Source: Castellaniella daejeonensis
GTDB taxonomy: Bacteria > Pseudomonadota > Gammaproteobacteria > Burkholderiales > Burkholderiaceae_B
Assembly (NCBI RefSeq): GCF_039523555.1
Contig: NZ_BAAAFN010000006.1
Location: 310,001-374,000 of the forward strand
Length of the DNA: 64,000 nucleotides
Direction: 5' to 3'
The notes under the pieces are model-generated. The model saw only the letters and a list, made by a program, of their open reading frames with translations, did no database searches and was not told where the DNA came from. How positions within the stretch are numbered: the stretch's first letter is position 1; every line of letters starts with the position of its first letter. Positions 27,827 to 37,489 of this stretch are shown piece after piece. The position numbers and the translations under genes were made by a program.

Positions 27827-30733
27827 ATGCTTCTGATCCTGATCCTCGCGATCCCGTTTATCGGCAGCCTGTGCGCCTCGCTGCTTCCCGCGACCGCGCG
27901 CCGCGCAGGGGCCTGGCTGGCGGGCGGCAGTGCCCTGGCCTGCCTGATCCTGACGCTGCTGCTCACCCCCGAGGTCGCCGCCTCGGGTGTCATCAAGCTC
28001 AGCCTGCCCTGGATTCCGACACTGGGGGTGGACCTGACCCTGCGCATGGACGGCTACGCCTGGCTGTTCTCCGTGATCGTCTCGGCCATGGGTGCTCTGA
28101 TCGCCCTGTACGCCCACTACTACCTGTCGGCCCGGGATCCGGTCCCCCGGTTCTTCACCTTCCTGCTCAGCTTCATGGGCGCCATGCTGGGTGTGGTGCT
28201 GGCCGGCAACCTGATCCAGCTGCTGGTGTTCTGGGAACTGACCAGCCTGTCCTCCTTCATGCTGATCGGCTACTGGCACCACCGCATGGACGCCCGCCGT
28301 GGTGCGCGCATGGCCCTGCTGGTCACGGGCACCGGCGGCTTCTGCCTGCTCGCCAGCATGCTCATCATCGGCCACATCGTCGGCAGCTACGACCTGGACG
28401 CGGTGCTGGCGGCCGCCACGGCGATCCGGGGCCACCGCTGGTACCCGATCCTGCTGGTGCTGCTGGCCCTGGGCGCCCTGACCAAGAGCGCCCAGTTTCC
28501 CTTCCATTTCTGGCTGCCCAACGCCATGGCCGCGCCCACTCCGGTGTCGGCCTATCTCCATTCGGCCACCATGGTGAAGGCGGGGGTGTTCCTGCTGGCG
28601 CGCTTCTGGCCGATCTTCTCCGGCACCGACTGGTGGACCTGGATCATCGGCGGCGCGGGCCTGTGCTCGCTGCTGCTGGGCGCCTACGCCGCCACCTTCC
28701 AGCGCGACATGAAGGGCGTGCTGGCCTATTCCACCATCAGCCACCTGGGGCTGATCACACTGCTGCTGGGCATGAACAGCCGCCTGGCCCTGGTGGCCGC
28801 CATATTCCACATCATCAACCACGCCACATTCAAGGCATCCCTGTTCATGGCGGCCGGGATCGTCGACCATGAAAGCGGCACCCGCGACCTGACCCGGCTG
28901 TCCGGCCTGCGGACCCTGATGCCGCTGACGGCCACGCTGGCCATGGTGTCCGCCGCCGCCATGGCGGGCGTGCCCCTGCTCAACGGCTTCATCTCGAAGG
29001 AAATGTTCTTCGCGGAAACCGTCTTCATCACCGGCCACTGGGCCAGCCGCTGGGGCCTGCCGATCGCCGCCGTCGTGGCCGGTGCGCTCAGCGTGGCGTA
29101 CTCGCTGCGCTTCATCCTGCAGGTGTTCTTCGGCCCGCAGGCAACCGATCTGCCCAGAACGCCGCACGACCCGCCCCGCATGATGCTGATCCCCTGCGCG
29201 GTGCTGGTGCTGTTCTGCCTGTCCGTCGGCATCCTGCCGGGCCTGATCCTGGATCCGGTCCTGAACATGGTCATGCGCGCCCTGCTGGGCGACCGCACGC
29301 CGGTCTACGACCTGCAGGTCTGGCATGGGCTGAACCTGCCCCTGCTCATGAGCCTGGTCGCCATGGCGGCCGGCATCGGCCTGTACCTGGCCCTGCGCGA
29401 ACGCGACCGCCGGGCGCCGGGCCAGGTGCCCCTGATCTACCGCCTGGACGGCCGCCAGTCCTTCGAGGCGCTGCTCGAGGCCATCGACGCCGGCTCGGCC
29501 GCGCTGCTGGCCCGGCTGCAGACCCAAAGGCTGCAGCCCCAGGTGCTGCTGCTGGTGCTGTCCACCGGCGCGGTGGCGCTGCTGCCGCTGCTGCCGGGCG
29601 GCTGGTGGCCCGACCACCCCACGGGCACTCCGGCGCAGTGGTCCTTCGGGCTGATGTGGCTGGCGGGCGGCGCCTGCGCCGTGGTCGCGGCCTACCAGGC
29701 CAAGTACCACCGCGCCGCCTCGCTGATGCTGGCCGGTGCGGCCGGCCTGGTCACCTGCGTCACTTTCGCGTGGCTGTCAGCCCCCGACCTGGCCCTGACC
29801 CAGCTCACGGTCGAAGTCGTCACCACCGTGCTCATCCTGCTGGGGCTGCGCTGGCTGCCGCCCCGGATCGAGGAATTCCCGGGCCCGACGCCGATGACGA
29901 CGCGCTGGCGCCGGCTGCGCGATTTCCTGGTGGCCCTGGCCGCGGGGGCCACGATGACGGTCCTGTCCTACGTCATGATGACGCGGCTGCCGGCGCACGA
30001 CAGCATCTCCGCCTATTTCGTGCAGCAGGCCTGGCCCCTGGGCGGCGGTGCCAACGTGGTCAACGTGATCCTGGTCGATTTCCGCGCCTTCGATACTTTC
30101 GGCGAGATCACCGTGCTGGGAGTCGTGGCCCTCAGCGTCTACGCGCTGCTGCGGCGTTTCCGGCCGCCGGCCGAAACCATTGCCGCGCCGCTGCACCACC
30201 GCGGCAGCGGCGACACGCCTGCGCCCTTCGAAGAACCCGACCTGCACGCGCCGCTGCCCGAAGGCACGATGCGCGTGCCCGCCGTCCTGATCCGGCTGCT
30301 GCTGCCGGTCTCCACCCTGATCTCGCTGTACTTCCTGCTGCGCGGCCACAACCTGCCGGGCGGCGGTTTCATCGGCGGGCTGATCATGGCCACCGGCATC
30401 ATCCTGCAGTACATGGCAGGCGGCATCCTGTGGGTCGAGGCCCGCCCCCTGATCCGCCCGCAGGCCTGGATCGCCCTGGGCCTGATGGTGGCCGGGGCCG
30501 CCGCCATGGCGGTGTGGTGGGTCGGCAAGCCCCTGCTTGCCGCCCATGCGGTGGACCTGATCCTGCCGCTGGTCGGCACCGTGCACCTGTCCAGCGTGCT
30601 GCTGTTCGACCTAGGCGTGTACATGCTGGTGGTGGGCGCCACCGTCCTGATGATCATCGCCCTGGCGCACCAATCGCTGCGCTTCTACCGCAAGCTCGCC
30701 GAGGCGGCGGGCGCCTCATCGACGGAGTCCTGA
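27827..30733 (+). CDS. mrpA: Mrp/Pha-type Na+(K+)/H+ antiporter subunit A fused to subunit B
   Basis: The 968-residue protein is the large MrpA subunit, related to NuoL of complex I (HSATMVKAGVFLLARFWP, ISKEMFFAE), with about 20 membrane helices. The C-terminal 160 residues carry the MrpB domain (LLRGHNLPGGGFIGGLIMATGIILQYM), so A and B are fused, as in the PhaAB form of rhizobia. It forms the ion-translocating core of a multi-subunit antiporter used for Na+ or K+ export and pH homeostasis. It starts a six-gene operon with overlapping ends. Confidence 0.95.
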   Translation: MLLILILAIPFIGSLCASLLPATARRAGAWLAGGSALACLILTLLLTPEVAASGVIKLSLPWIPTLGVDLTLRMDGYAWLFSVIVSAMGALIALYAHYYLSARDPVPRFFTFLLSFMGAMLGVVLAGNLIQLLVFWELTSLSSFMLIGYWHHRMDARRGARMALLVTGTGGFCLLASMLIIGHIVGSYDLDAVLAAATAIRGHRWYPILLVLLALGALTKSAQFPFHFWLPNAMAAPTPVSAYLHSATMVKAGVFLLARFWPIFSGTDWWTWIIGGAGLCSLLLGAYAATFQRDMKGVLAYSTISHLGLITLLLGMNSRLALVAAIFHIINHATFKASLFMAAGIVDHESGTRDLTRLSGLRTLMPLTATLAMVSAAAMAGVPLLNGFISKEMFFAETVFITGHWASRWGLPIAAVVAGALSVAYSLRFILQVFFGPQATDLPRTPHDPPRMMLIPCAVLVLFCLSVGILPGLILDPVLNMVMRALLGDRTPVYDLQVWHGLNLPLLMSLVAMAAGIGLYLALRERDRRAPGQVPLIYRLDGRQSFEALLEAIDAGSAALLARLQTQRLQPQVLLLVLSTGAVALLPLLPGGWWPDHPTGTPAQWSFGLMWLAGGACAVVAAYQAKYHRAASLMLAGAAGLVTCVTFAWLSAPDLALTQLTVEVVTTVLILLGLRWLPPRIEEFPGPTPMTTRWRRLRDFLVALAAGATMTVLSYVMMTRLPAHDSISAYFVQQAWPLGGGANVVNVILVDFRAFDTFGEITVLGVVALSVYALLRRFRPPAETIAAPLHHRGSGDTPAPFEEPDLHAPLPEGTMRVPAVLIRLLLPVSTLISLYFLLRGHNLPGGGFIGGLIMATGIILQYMAGGILWVEARPLIRPQAWIALGLMVAGAAAMAVWWVGKPLLAAHAVDLILPLVGTVHLSSVLLFDLGVYMLVVGATVLMIIALAHQSLRFYRKLAEAAGASSTES

Positions 30734-30735
30734 CC

Positions 30736-31077
30736 ATGGAATGGATATTGGCGCTGGCGATCGGCGTGCTCGCAAGCTCGGGGGTCTGGCTGCTGCTGCG
30801 GCCGCGCACCTTCCAGTTCATCATGGGGCTGGCGCTGCTGGGCTACGCGGTCAACCTGTTCATCTTCGCCATGGGCCGCCTGCGCGTGGACGCGCCGCCG
30901 GTCATCGACCCCGCCTGGGCCGACCCGGCCAGCTACGCCGACCCCCTGCCCCAGGCGCTGGTGCTGACCGCCATCGTCATCGGCTTCGCCACCATGGCGC
31001 TGTTCCTGGTGGTGCTGCTGGCCTCGCGCGGCCTGAGCGACACCGACCACGTCGACGGCGAGGAACACCGCCGATGA
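30736..31077 (+). CDS. mrpC: Mrp/Pha antiporter subunit C
   Basis: The 113-residue protein resembles NuoK/MrpC: three membrane helices with MGLALLGYAVNLFIFAMGR and DPLPQALVLTAIVIGFATMALFLV. It starts 3 bp after the mrpA stop and overlaps mrpD by 4 bp (ATGA). It is a small membrane subunit needed for complex assembly and cation exchange. Confidence 0.95.
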   Translation: MEWILALAIGVLASSGVWLLLRPRTFQFIMGLALLGYAVNLFIFAMGRLRVDAPPVIDPAWADPASYADPLPQALVLTAIVIGFATMALFLVVLLASRGLSDTDHVDGEEHRR

Positions 31078-32723
31078 ATCCCTGGCTGCAACACCTGCCG
31101 GTCCTGCCGGTCCTGATACCCCTGCTCGCGGCGGCCCTGATGCTGCTCACCCGCGACGGCCAGCGGCGGCTGCGCGTGACCCTGGGCGCCGTCGCGCTGG
31201 GGCTCATGGCGCTGTCGGCCCTGATGCTGGTGCGCGCCACCCAGGGGATCGGCGCGCCCCATTGGCCCGACAACATCGGCGTCTACCTGCTCGGCAACTG
31301 GCCCGCGCCCTTCGGCATCGTGCTGGTGGCCGATCGCCTCTCTGCGCTGATGCTGGGCCTGACGGCTGTGCTGGGCCTGTGCGCCTGGATCTACGCCACG
31401 GCCCGGTGGGACCGGGCCGGCAGCCACTTTCACCCCCTGTTCCTGCTGATCATGATGGGCCTGAACGGCGCCTTCCTGGCGGGCGACCTGTTCAATCTGT
31501 TCGTCTTCTTCGAGATCCTGCTGACCGCATCCTACGGCCTGATGCTGCACGGCTCGGGCAAGCGCCGGGTCGGCGCCGCACTGCACTACATCGCCGTCAA
31601 CCTGATCGCGTCCTTCCTGCTGCTGGTGGCCATCGCCCTGATCTACGGCCTGACCGGCACGCTGAACCTGGCCGACCTGTCGGTGCGCGCCCTGGCCCTG
31701 CATGGAGCGGATCGCCAGCTCTTCGACAGCGCGGCGGCGATCCTGGGCGTCGCCTTCCTGATCAAGGCTGCCGCCTGGCCCCTGAACTTCTGGCTGCCGA
31801 ACACCTACTCCGAGGCCGGCGCCCCGGTGGCCGCGCTCTTCGCCATCATGACCAAGGTCGGCATCTACGCCCTGCTGCGCATCGGCTCGCTGCTGCTGCC
31901 GGCCGGCGCCCCCGCCGCCTTCGGCGGCGCCTGGATGTTCCCCGCCGGAATCGCCACCCTGGCCTTCGGCACCCTGGGCATGCTGGCCAGCACCCAGGCG
32001 CGGCGCATCGCGGCCTACGCCATCATCACGTCCTCGGGCACGCTGTTCGCCGCCCTGGGCATGCCCGGGGCGACCCTCACCGGCCCGGCCCTGTACTACC
32101 TGCTCAGCTCGGTCCTGGCTCTGGGCGCCCTGTTCCTGCTGCTGGAGCTGACGGAACGCAGCCAGAGCTTCGGCTCCGACGTGCTCGCGATCACGCAGGA
32201 AGCCTTCGAAAGCGAAGACACCGATACCGCCGACCTGAGCGGCCAGGCGGTGGGCGTGCCGCTGCCCGCCACCATGGCCTTCCTGGGCCTGAGCTTCTTT
32301 GCCTGCTCGCTGCTGATCATCGGCCTGCCGCCGCTCTCGGGTTTCGTGGCGAAATTCTCGCTGCTGTCGGCCGCGCTGCGTACCGCCGAATACGGCGCAC
32401 CCACCGCCAACGTCTGGCTGCTGGTGGCGGCCATGCTGATCTCGGGCGTGGCCGGCCTGATCGCCCTGGGACGCTGCGGCGTGCGCCTGTTCTGGGTGCC
32501 GGAAGACCTGCATGTCCCGTCCCTGCGGCTGAACGAGGCCATCCCCATCCTGGTGCTGCTGTCGGCCAGCATCCTGCTGACGGCGCGCGCCGGATCCGTG
32601 ATGGCCTATCTGGAAGACACGGCCTGGTACCTGGACCAGCCGGGCCGCTACGTCGAGGCGGTGCTGGGCCAGGATCCCCACGTCTTCCCCGCGCCGGCCG
32701 CCGGACACGGAGGCCCGCAATGA
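31074..32723 (+). CDS. mrpD: Mrp/Pha antiporter subunit D
   Basis: The 549-residue protein is the second antiporter-like subunit, related to NuoM/NuoN. It contains LAGDLFNLFVFFEILLTASYGLML, the lysine-bearing helix in FLIKAAAWPLNFWLPNTYSEAGAPV, and FAIMTKVGIYALLR. About 14 membrane helices are expected. An acidic insert near residue 375 (EAFESEDTDTADLSG) is notable. It overlaps mrpC and mrpE by 4 bp each, so translation is probably coupled. Confidence 0.95.
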   Translation: MNPWLQHLPVLPVLIPLLAAALMLLTRDGQRRLRVTLGAVALGLMALSALMLVRATQGIGAPHWPDNIGVYLLGNWPAPFGIVLVADRLSALMLGLTAVLGLCAWIYATARWDRAGSHFHPLFLLIMMGLNGAFLAGDLFNLFVFFEILLTASYGLMLHGSGKRRVGAALHYIAVNLIASFLLLVAIALIYGLTGTLNLADLSVRALALHGADRQLFDSAAAILGVAFLIKAAAWPLNFWLPNTYSEAGAPVAALFAIMTKVGIYALLRIGSLLLPAGAPAAFGGAWMFPAGIATLAFGTLGMLASTQARRIAAYAIITSSGTLFAALGMPGATLTGPALYYLLSSVLALGALFLLLELTERSQSFGSDVLAITQEAFESEDTDTADLSGQAVGVPLPATMAFLGLSFFACSLLIIGLPPLSGFVAKFSLLSAALRTAEYGAPTANVWLLVAAMLISGVAGLIALGRCGVRLFWVPEDLHVPSLRLNEAIPILVLLSASILLTARAGSVMAYLEDTAWYLDQPGRYVEAVLGQDPHVFPAPAAGHGGPQ

Positions 32724-33208
32724 GGCGCCTGCTGCAATCCCTGCCGCTTGCCTGCCTGCTGCTGGTGCTCTGGCTGGTGCTGAACGACAGCCTCTCGGCG
32801 GGCCACCTGATCCTGGGGGCCGCCATTGCCCTGACGCTCGCCCTGCTGGCGCCGGTCCTGCGGCCGGTGCGCGCACGCCTGTCGCATCCGCTCACGGCGC
32901 TGCGCCTGGCAGGGCACGTAGCCGCCGACATCGCCCGTTCGAACCGCGACGTCGGCCGGATCATCCTGCGCGGGCCCAAGGCCGGCACCGAGCCCGGTTT
33001 TCTGGACATCCAGTTGCGCATCCGCGATCCGCACGGCCTGGCGACACTGGCCTGCATCATCACCTTCACGCCCGGCACGGTCTGGGCCGGGCACGATCCC
33101 GAGCGCAACATCCTGACCCTGCACGTGCTGGACCTGAGCGACCCCCAGGGCCTGACCCGCATCATCCAGGACCGCTACGAACGCCCCCTGATGGAGATCT
33201 TCGAATGA
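32720..33208 (+). CDS. mrpE: Mrp/Pha antiporter subunit E
   Basis: The 162-residue protein has two or three N-terminal membrane segments and the MrpE cytoplasmic part with LACIITFTPGTVWAGHD and LTLHVLDL. It starts with ATG overlapping the mrpD stop by 4 bp and ends overlapping mrpF by 4 bp. Its role is in assembly and stability of the antiporter. Confidence 0.94.
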   Translation: MRRLLQSLPLACLLLVLWLVLNDSLSAGHLILGAAIALTLALLAPVLRPVRARLSHPLTALRLAGHVAADIARSNRDVGRIILRGPKAGTEPGFLDIQLRIRDPHGLATLACIITFTPGTVWAGHDPERNILTLHVLDLSDPQGLTRIIQDRYERPLMEIFE

Positions 33209-33489
33209 GCGCAACGATACTGCACTGGGCCGGTGGCTTCGCCGTGCTGTGCTTCACGCTGGGACTGGGCTGCGCCGCCGTGCGCCTGATCCGGGGCCCC
33301 GGCGCCGAGGACCGCGTCCTGGCCCTGGACACCATCTACATCAACGGCATGCTGATCCTGCTGGTGCTGGGCCTGCGCTTCGGAGCGGGCCTGTACTTCG
33401 ACGTGGCCCTGCTGATCGCATTGTTCGGCTTCGTCGGTTCTTCCGCCCTGGCGAAGTTCCTGCTGCGCGGCGAGGTGATCGAGCCATGA
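33205..33489 (+). CDS. mrpF: Mrp/Pha antiporter subunit F
   Basis: The 94-residue protein has three membrane helices and the MrpF pattern RLIRGPGAEDRVLALDTIYINGM, LYFDVALLIALFGFVGSSALAKFLLRGE. It overlaps mrpE and mrpG by 4 bp each. Confidence 0.94.
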   Translation: MSATILHWAGGFAVLCFTLGLGCAAVRLIRGPGAEDRVLALDTIYINGMLILLVLGLRFGAGLYFDVALLIALFGFVGSSALAKFLLRGEVIEP

Positions 33490-33815
33490 TCGGACTGCCC
33501 CTGTGGGCCGCCGTGCCCGTGGCCCTGCTGCTTGTCCTGGCGGGCATCGTGACCCTGACCGGCTCCATCGGCCTGCTGCGGCTGCGCAGCTTTCACGAGC
33601 GCATGCATGCCCCGACCATGGGCATGACGATGGGCGTGTTCTGCGTCGCCCTGGCCGCCACCGTGATCGCCAGCCTGCTGCAGCACAGGCCGATCGTCCA
33701 CGAATGGCTGATCTGCCTGTTCCTGTTCATGACCGCGCCCGTCACGGCCATCCTGCTGATGCAAAGCGCCCGGCGCCGCCAGCGCAAGCGCACGGGCGCT
33801 GACGAGTCGAAATGA
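33486..33815 (+). CDS. mrpG: Mrp/Pha antiporter subunit G
   Basis: The 109-residue protein has three membrane helices and the MrpG signature GSIGLLRLRSFHERMHAPTMG, FLFMTAPVTAILLMQSA. It closes the six-gene operon. About 140 bp follow before the next gene; no clear terminator hairpin was seen there. Confidence 0.94.
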   Translation: MIGLPLWAAVPVALLLVLAGIVTLTGSIGLLRLRSFHERMHAPTMGMTMGVFCVALAATVIASLLQHRPIVHEWLICLFLFMTAPVTAILLMQSARRRQRKRTGADESK

Positions 33816-33957
33816 CTTTGTTACACCGAGTTCTAGGGAAAACCCGTACACTGATCTGAAGTCCGTTCGCGCGGATCGAGCAGGCCGCACGAACGGTAAG
33901 CAAATCCCTGAACCGGACCGGGCATCGCCCAGGCCCCTCTCGCAAGGAGAGTTCACC

Positions 33958-34362
33958 ATGCATCGTGCTATCCAGACACCTTTGCGCACCGCGCTGCTGG
34001 CCGCCGGACTGGGCTGTGCCGCCCTGTTCGCCCCCGCGACCCAGGCCGCGGGCACGCAGGCGCAATCCCAATATCAGCAGGATGTGGCGCGCTGCCACAA
34101 CACTCCGGGCATCGACGTGCAGGCCTGCCTGAAAGAAGCCGGCGCCGCCGCCCAGGCTGCCCGCCAGGATGCCCTGACGCAGCCTTCGGACCAGGCCGAG
34201 TTGCGCAACCGGAAAGAACGCTGCGACCGCCTGCCGGCGGACCAGCGCGAGGACTGCATGACCCTGATGAACGACACCAACGCGCGTGTGCAGGGCTCGG
34301 TCCAGTCGGGCGGCGTGCTGCGCGAAACCACGATCACGATCCCCGCCCCGGCCGGCTCGTGA
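33958..34362 (+). CDS. Small exported protein of unknown function
   Basis: The 134-residue protein has a signal peptide (LRTALLAAGLGCAALFAPATQAAG, cleavage after the AQAA-like stretch near residue 31). The mature part has four cysteines in two pairs, ARCHNTPGIDVQACLKEA and RCDRLPADQREDCM, likely disulfide-bonded in the periplasm, and a C-terminal stretch of short hydrophobic and Thr/Pro residues. I know similar hypothetical proteins in Burkholderiales but no function. GGAGAG lies 7-8 bases upstream of ATG. It is convergent with kup, 7 bp apart. Confidence 0.75.
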   Translation: MHRAIQTPLRTALLAAGLGCAALFAPATQAAGTQAQSQYQQDVARCHNTPGIDVQACLKEAGAAAQAARQDALTQPSDQAELRNRKERCDRLPADQREDCMTLMNDTNARVQGSVQSGGVLRETTITIPAPAGS

Positions 34363-34369
34363 CCGGGCG

Positions 34370-36238
34370 CTAGAGTTCCATCTGCATGCCCATTTCCACC
34401 ACGCGGTTGGGTGGAATCTTGTAGAACCGGGTGCTGCGGCTGGCATTGCGCGCCATGAAGGCGAACAGATGCCGCCGCCAGCTCCGGTACCATGGCAGCC
34501 TGCGCACCACGATCACCGTCTGGCGCGACAGGAAATACGAAGTCTGCATGGGATCCAGGTTCAGCTCCGGGATCTCCAGGCCGATCTGCTCCACTACCTG
34601 GGGCACGTTCGGCTCCTGCTTGAATCCCCAGCGGGCCACGGCCTGCCAGCTGCTGCGACTGACCCTTTCGATGCGCAGCCGTTCGCTGAACGGCACGTAG
34701 GGCACGTCGGCCGACTCGACCGTCAGGAACAGCGCCTGTTCATGCAGCACCTTGTTGTGTTTCAAATTGTGCAGCAGCGCGGGCGGCACCGTGCCGACGA
34801 TCATGCTCATGAACACCGCCGTGCCCGGCACGCGGGTCGGCGGATAGGCTTCCAGCGATTCCATGAAGCTGGCGAGCGGCTGCTGGTCCCCCGCCAGCGT
34901 ATCGTGCACCCGCTGGCGCCCCTGCTTCCAGGTCACCATCAGCGTCAGCAGGCCGATGCCCACCAGCAGCGGCAGCCAGCCGCCTTCGTGCAGCTTCAGT
35001 GTGTTCGACGAGAACAGCAGCACATCGATCGCCAGGAACAGGGCAATCAGCGCCAGCCAGGCGAGCCGCCGTGCGCCATGCGCATTTCTGGGCAGCACGG
35101 CGAACGCCAGCAGCGAGGTCATCAGCATCGTGCCCGTGACGGCGAAGCCGTAGGCATGCGCCAGGCGGTCCGAAGAGCCGAACGACAGTGTCAGGACCAG
35201 CACGGCCAGCAGCAGCAGCCAGTTCACGCGCGGCAGGTAGATCTGCCCTTCCTCGCGCGCCGAGGTGTGCTGGATCACCATGCGTGGCCAGTAGCCCAGC
35301 TGCACGGCCTGACGCGTCATGGAAAACGCGCCGGAAATCACGGACTGCGAGGCGATCACCGTGGCCAAGGTGGCCAGGGCCACCAGCGGGATCAGGCCCC
35401 AGTCGGGTGCCAGCAGGAAAAAGGGATTGCGGATGGCGCCGGGGTCGCTGAGCAGCAGCGCGCCCTGGCCGAAATAGCACAGGAACAGTGCCGGCAGGAC
35501 CACGGCGAACCAGGCGCGGCGGATGACTGCGCCGCCGAAATGGCCCATGTCGGCATACAGTGCCTCGGCCCCCGTCAGGGCCAGGACCAGTGCGCCCAGC
35601 GCCAGGAAGGTTTCCCAGGGAGCATCGCCGATGAAACGCAGGGCCCAGACCGGATTGACGGCCTGCAGCACTTCGGTCTGCCCGGCGATGCGCCAGGCCC
35701 CCAGCCCGCCCAGCACCAGGAACCAGCACAGCATCACCGGACCGAACAGCTTGCCCACGGCGCCGGTGCCACGCGACTGGAACATGAACAGGGCCAGCAG
35801 CACGACCACCGCGATCGGCACCACCCAGGCATCCAGCCGATGCGACACGATGCCGATGCCCTCGACGGCGGACAGGACAGAAATCGCAGGCGTGATCATG
35901 CTGTCGCCGTAGAACAGGCTGGCACCGATCAGCCCCAGCACGGCCAGGCGCCAGCGGCCCTGGCCCGACCGCCCGCGCAGGGCGAGTTCCATCAGGGCCA
36001 GCGTCCCGCCTTCGCCGCGGTTGTCGGCGCGCAGGATGCAGGTCACGTATTTCAACGAAACCACCAGGATGAGCATCCAGAACAGGATCGACAGCATGCC
36101 CAGGATGTGTTCGACGTCGGGCCGGCCCGTGCCCGAGAGCGCGACCTTCATGGTGTACAGCGGGCTGGTGCCGATATCCCCGTAGACGACGCCCAGTGCG
36201 CCGATCAGCAGGGTAGCCCGCGGATTGTCTTTCTGCAT
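34370..36238 (-). CDS. kup: Low-affinity potassium transporter Kup
   Basis: The 622-residue protein is typical of Kup/TrkD. It opens with LLIGALGVVYGDIGTSPLYTMK, the family signature, continues with about 12 membrane helices (ADNRGEGGTLALMELAL, GDSMITPAISVLSAVEG), and ends in a roughly 150-residue cytoplasmic domain. It imports K+ with protons across the inner membrane. Its start is 14 bp after the stop of the histidine kinase gene on the same strand, so the two-component system and kup are probably co-transcribed. Confidence 0.97.
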   Translation of the reverse strand: MQKDNPRATLLIGALGVVYGDIGTSPLYTMKVALSGTGRPDVEHILGMLSILFWMLILVVSLKYVTCILRADNRGEGGTLALMELALRGRSGQGRWRLAVLGLIGASLFYGDSMITPAISVLSAVEGIGIVSHRLDAWVVPIAVVVLLALFMFQSRGTGAVGKLFGPVMLCWFLVLGGLGAWRIAGQTEVLQAVNPVWALRFIGDAPWETFLALGALVLALTGAEALYADMGHFGGAVIRRAWFAVVLPALFLCYFGQGALLLSDPGAIRNPFFLLAPDWGLIPLVALATLATVIASQSVISGAFSMTRQAVQLGYWPRMVIQHTSAREEGQIYLPRVNWLLLLAVLVLTLSFGSSDRLAHAYGFAVTGTMLMTSLLAFAVLPRNAHGARRLAWLALIALFLAIDVLLFSSNTLKLHEGGWLPLLVGIGLLTLMVTWKQGRQRVHDTLAGDQQPLASFMESLEAYPPTRVPGTAVFMSMIVGTVPPALLHNLKHNKVLHEQALFLTVESADVPYVPFSERLRIERVSRSSWQAVARWGFKQEPNVPQVVEQIGLEIPELNLDPMQTSYFLSRQTVIVVRRLPWYRSWRRHLFAFMARNASRSTRFYKIPPNRVVEMGMQMEL

Positions 36239-36252
36239 GTTCGTACCGTGTG

Positions 36253-37434
36253 CTATTGGTCCCGTCCGGGGGACTCCGCGCCGTGTGGACGGCCTGCTTC
36301 GCCGCCGTCCGGGTCGGCCTTGGGCTCCGGATGGATGCCGCCGCGCCCGGCTTCGTCACGCAGAGCCAGGCCCGCGCCCTGGCGTGCGGCCAGGCGGGCG
36401 CCCAGCCTGGGGCCGGGAAACACCAGGGTCACCCGCGTGCCGGGAAACGCGGGCCGGCTGGCAACCTTCCACCAGGCGCCATGTGCCCGCGCGATCTCGC
36501 GCACGATGGCCAGCCCCAGGCCGGAGCCGCCCTGGCCTGCATCGGCGGCGCGATAGAAGGCCTCGAAGACGCGGTCCAGATCTTCGGCACGGATGCCGGC
36601 GCCATCGTCCTCGACGGAAAACGACGGCGGATTGGCCATGACGCGCAGCACGATGCGGTTCGCCCCCAGGCCGTAGCGCAGGGCGTTGTCGATCAGGTTG
36701 CCCAGCAGTTCCCCCAGCAGGACCGGATCGCCGTCCACCCAGACGGCAGCGTCGGGTGCCACCAACTGCAGGTCGACGGAATGATCGCGCGCGCGGCCCA
36801 GCCATTCCGCACCCGCCTGGCGCATCCATTCGCACAGGTCCAGGCGCACGAAGCTGTCCCGGGGGCGGGCAGCATGCTCGGCGCGCGCCAGCACCAGCAA
36901 CTGCTGCCCCATGCGGATCATGTGATCGGTCACGGACTTGATGCGGCCGGCCCGCATGCGGATGTCCTCGGACAGATCCTGGCCGAGCATGAGCTCGGAT
37001 TCGACCTTCAGGCCGGCCAGCGGCGTGCGCAGCTGGTGCGCCGCGTGACCGATGAAGCGGCGCTGGGCCTGGACCGAATCGTCCAGCCGCACGAGCAGGT
37101 CGTTGAAATGCAGGACCAGGGGCGCGATCTCGCTGGGCAGGCCGGTCAGGTCGAGCGGCTGCAAATCCTCGATGGAGCGCTGCCGTATGTCGTCGGCCAG
37201 GCGATTGATGGACGCCAGTTCGGAGCGGATGCCCGAGATCAGCACCCACACGAACAGCGCCACCAGCAGCCCCTGCGTGAGCATCATGGTCCAGAACAGG
37301 TCGCGCAGCAGCCAGGGCTGGGGGCGGATCACGCCCGTCATGAACCAGGTGGCCAGCAGGTCGATGGCCACCAGGATGAAAAAGGCCGGCAGCAGCCGGC
37401 GCACCAGGCGGCGGGCGAGCGAATCCCGGGGCAT
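36253..37434 (-). CDS. Sensor histidine kinase, TctE/QseC type with a minimal periplasmic loop
   Basis: From ATG 37434 (MPRDSLARRLVRRLL) the protein has 393 residues. It has two membrane helices at about 14-32 and 48-68 with only some 15 residues between them, then HAMP-like sequence, HisKA with HAAHQLRTPLAGLK, and a HATPase domain with NLIDNALRYG, DDGAGI and GGSGLGLAIV. The usual TctE-type sensor domain is missing, so sensing may be inside the membrane. A GTG at 37500 overlapping the regulator stop is an alternative start; neither has a strong Shine-Dalgarno. It phosphorylates the regulator just upstream. Confidence 0.88.
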   Translation of the reverse strand: MPRDSLARRLVRRLLPAFFILVAIDLLATWFMTGVIRPQPWLLRDLFWTMMLTQGLLVALFVWVLISGIRSELASINRLADDIRQRSIEDLQPLDLTGLPSEIAPLVLHFNDLLVRLDDSVQAQRRFIGHAAHQLRTPLAGLKVESELMLGQDLSEDIRMRAGRIKSVTDHMIRMGQQLLVLARAEHAARPRDSFVRLDLCEWMRQAGAEWLGRARDHSVDLQLVAPDAAVWVDGDPVLLGELLGNLIDNALRYGLGANRIVLRVMANPPSFSVEDDGAGIRAEDLDRVFEAFYRAADAGQGGSGLGLAIVREIARAHGAWWKVASRPAFPGTRVTLVFPGPRLGARLAARQGAGLALRDEAGRGGIHPEPKADPDGGEAGRPHGAESPGRDQ

Positions 37435-37489
37435 CAGCCGCCCGACCAGGCCCGGCACGCGATCGGCGCGCGGGCCGGACTCGTGGGAT

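Noticed and set aside
27824..29710. 628-codon open frame opposite mrpA
   Set aside because: Gln/Gly/Asp-rich antisense shadow typical of GC-rich membrane-protein genes.
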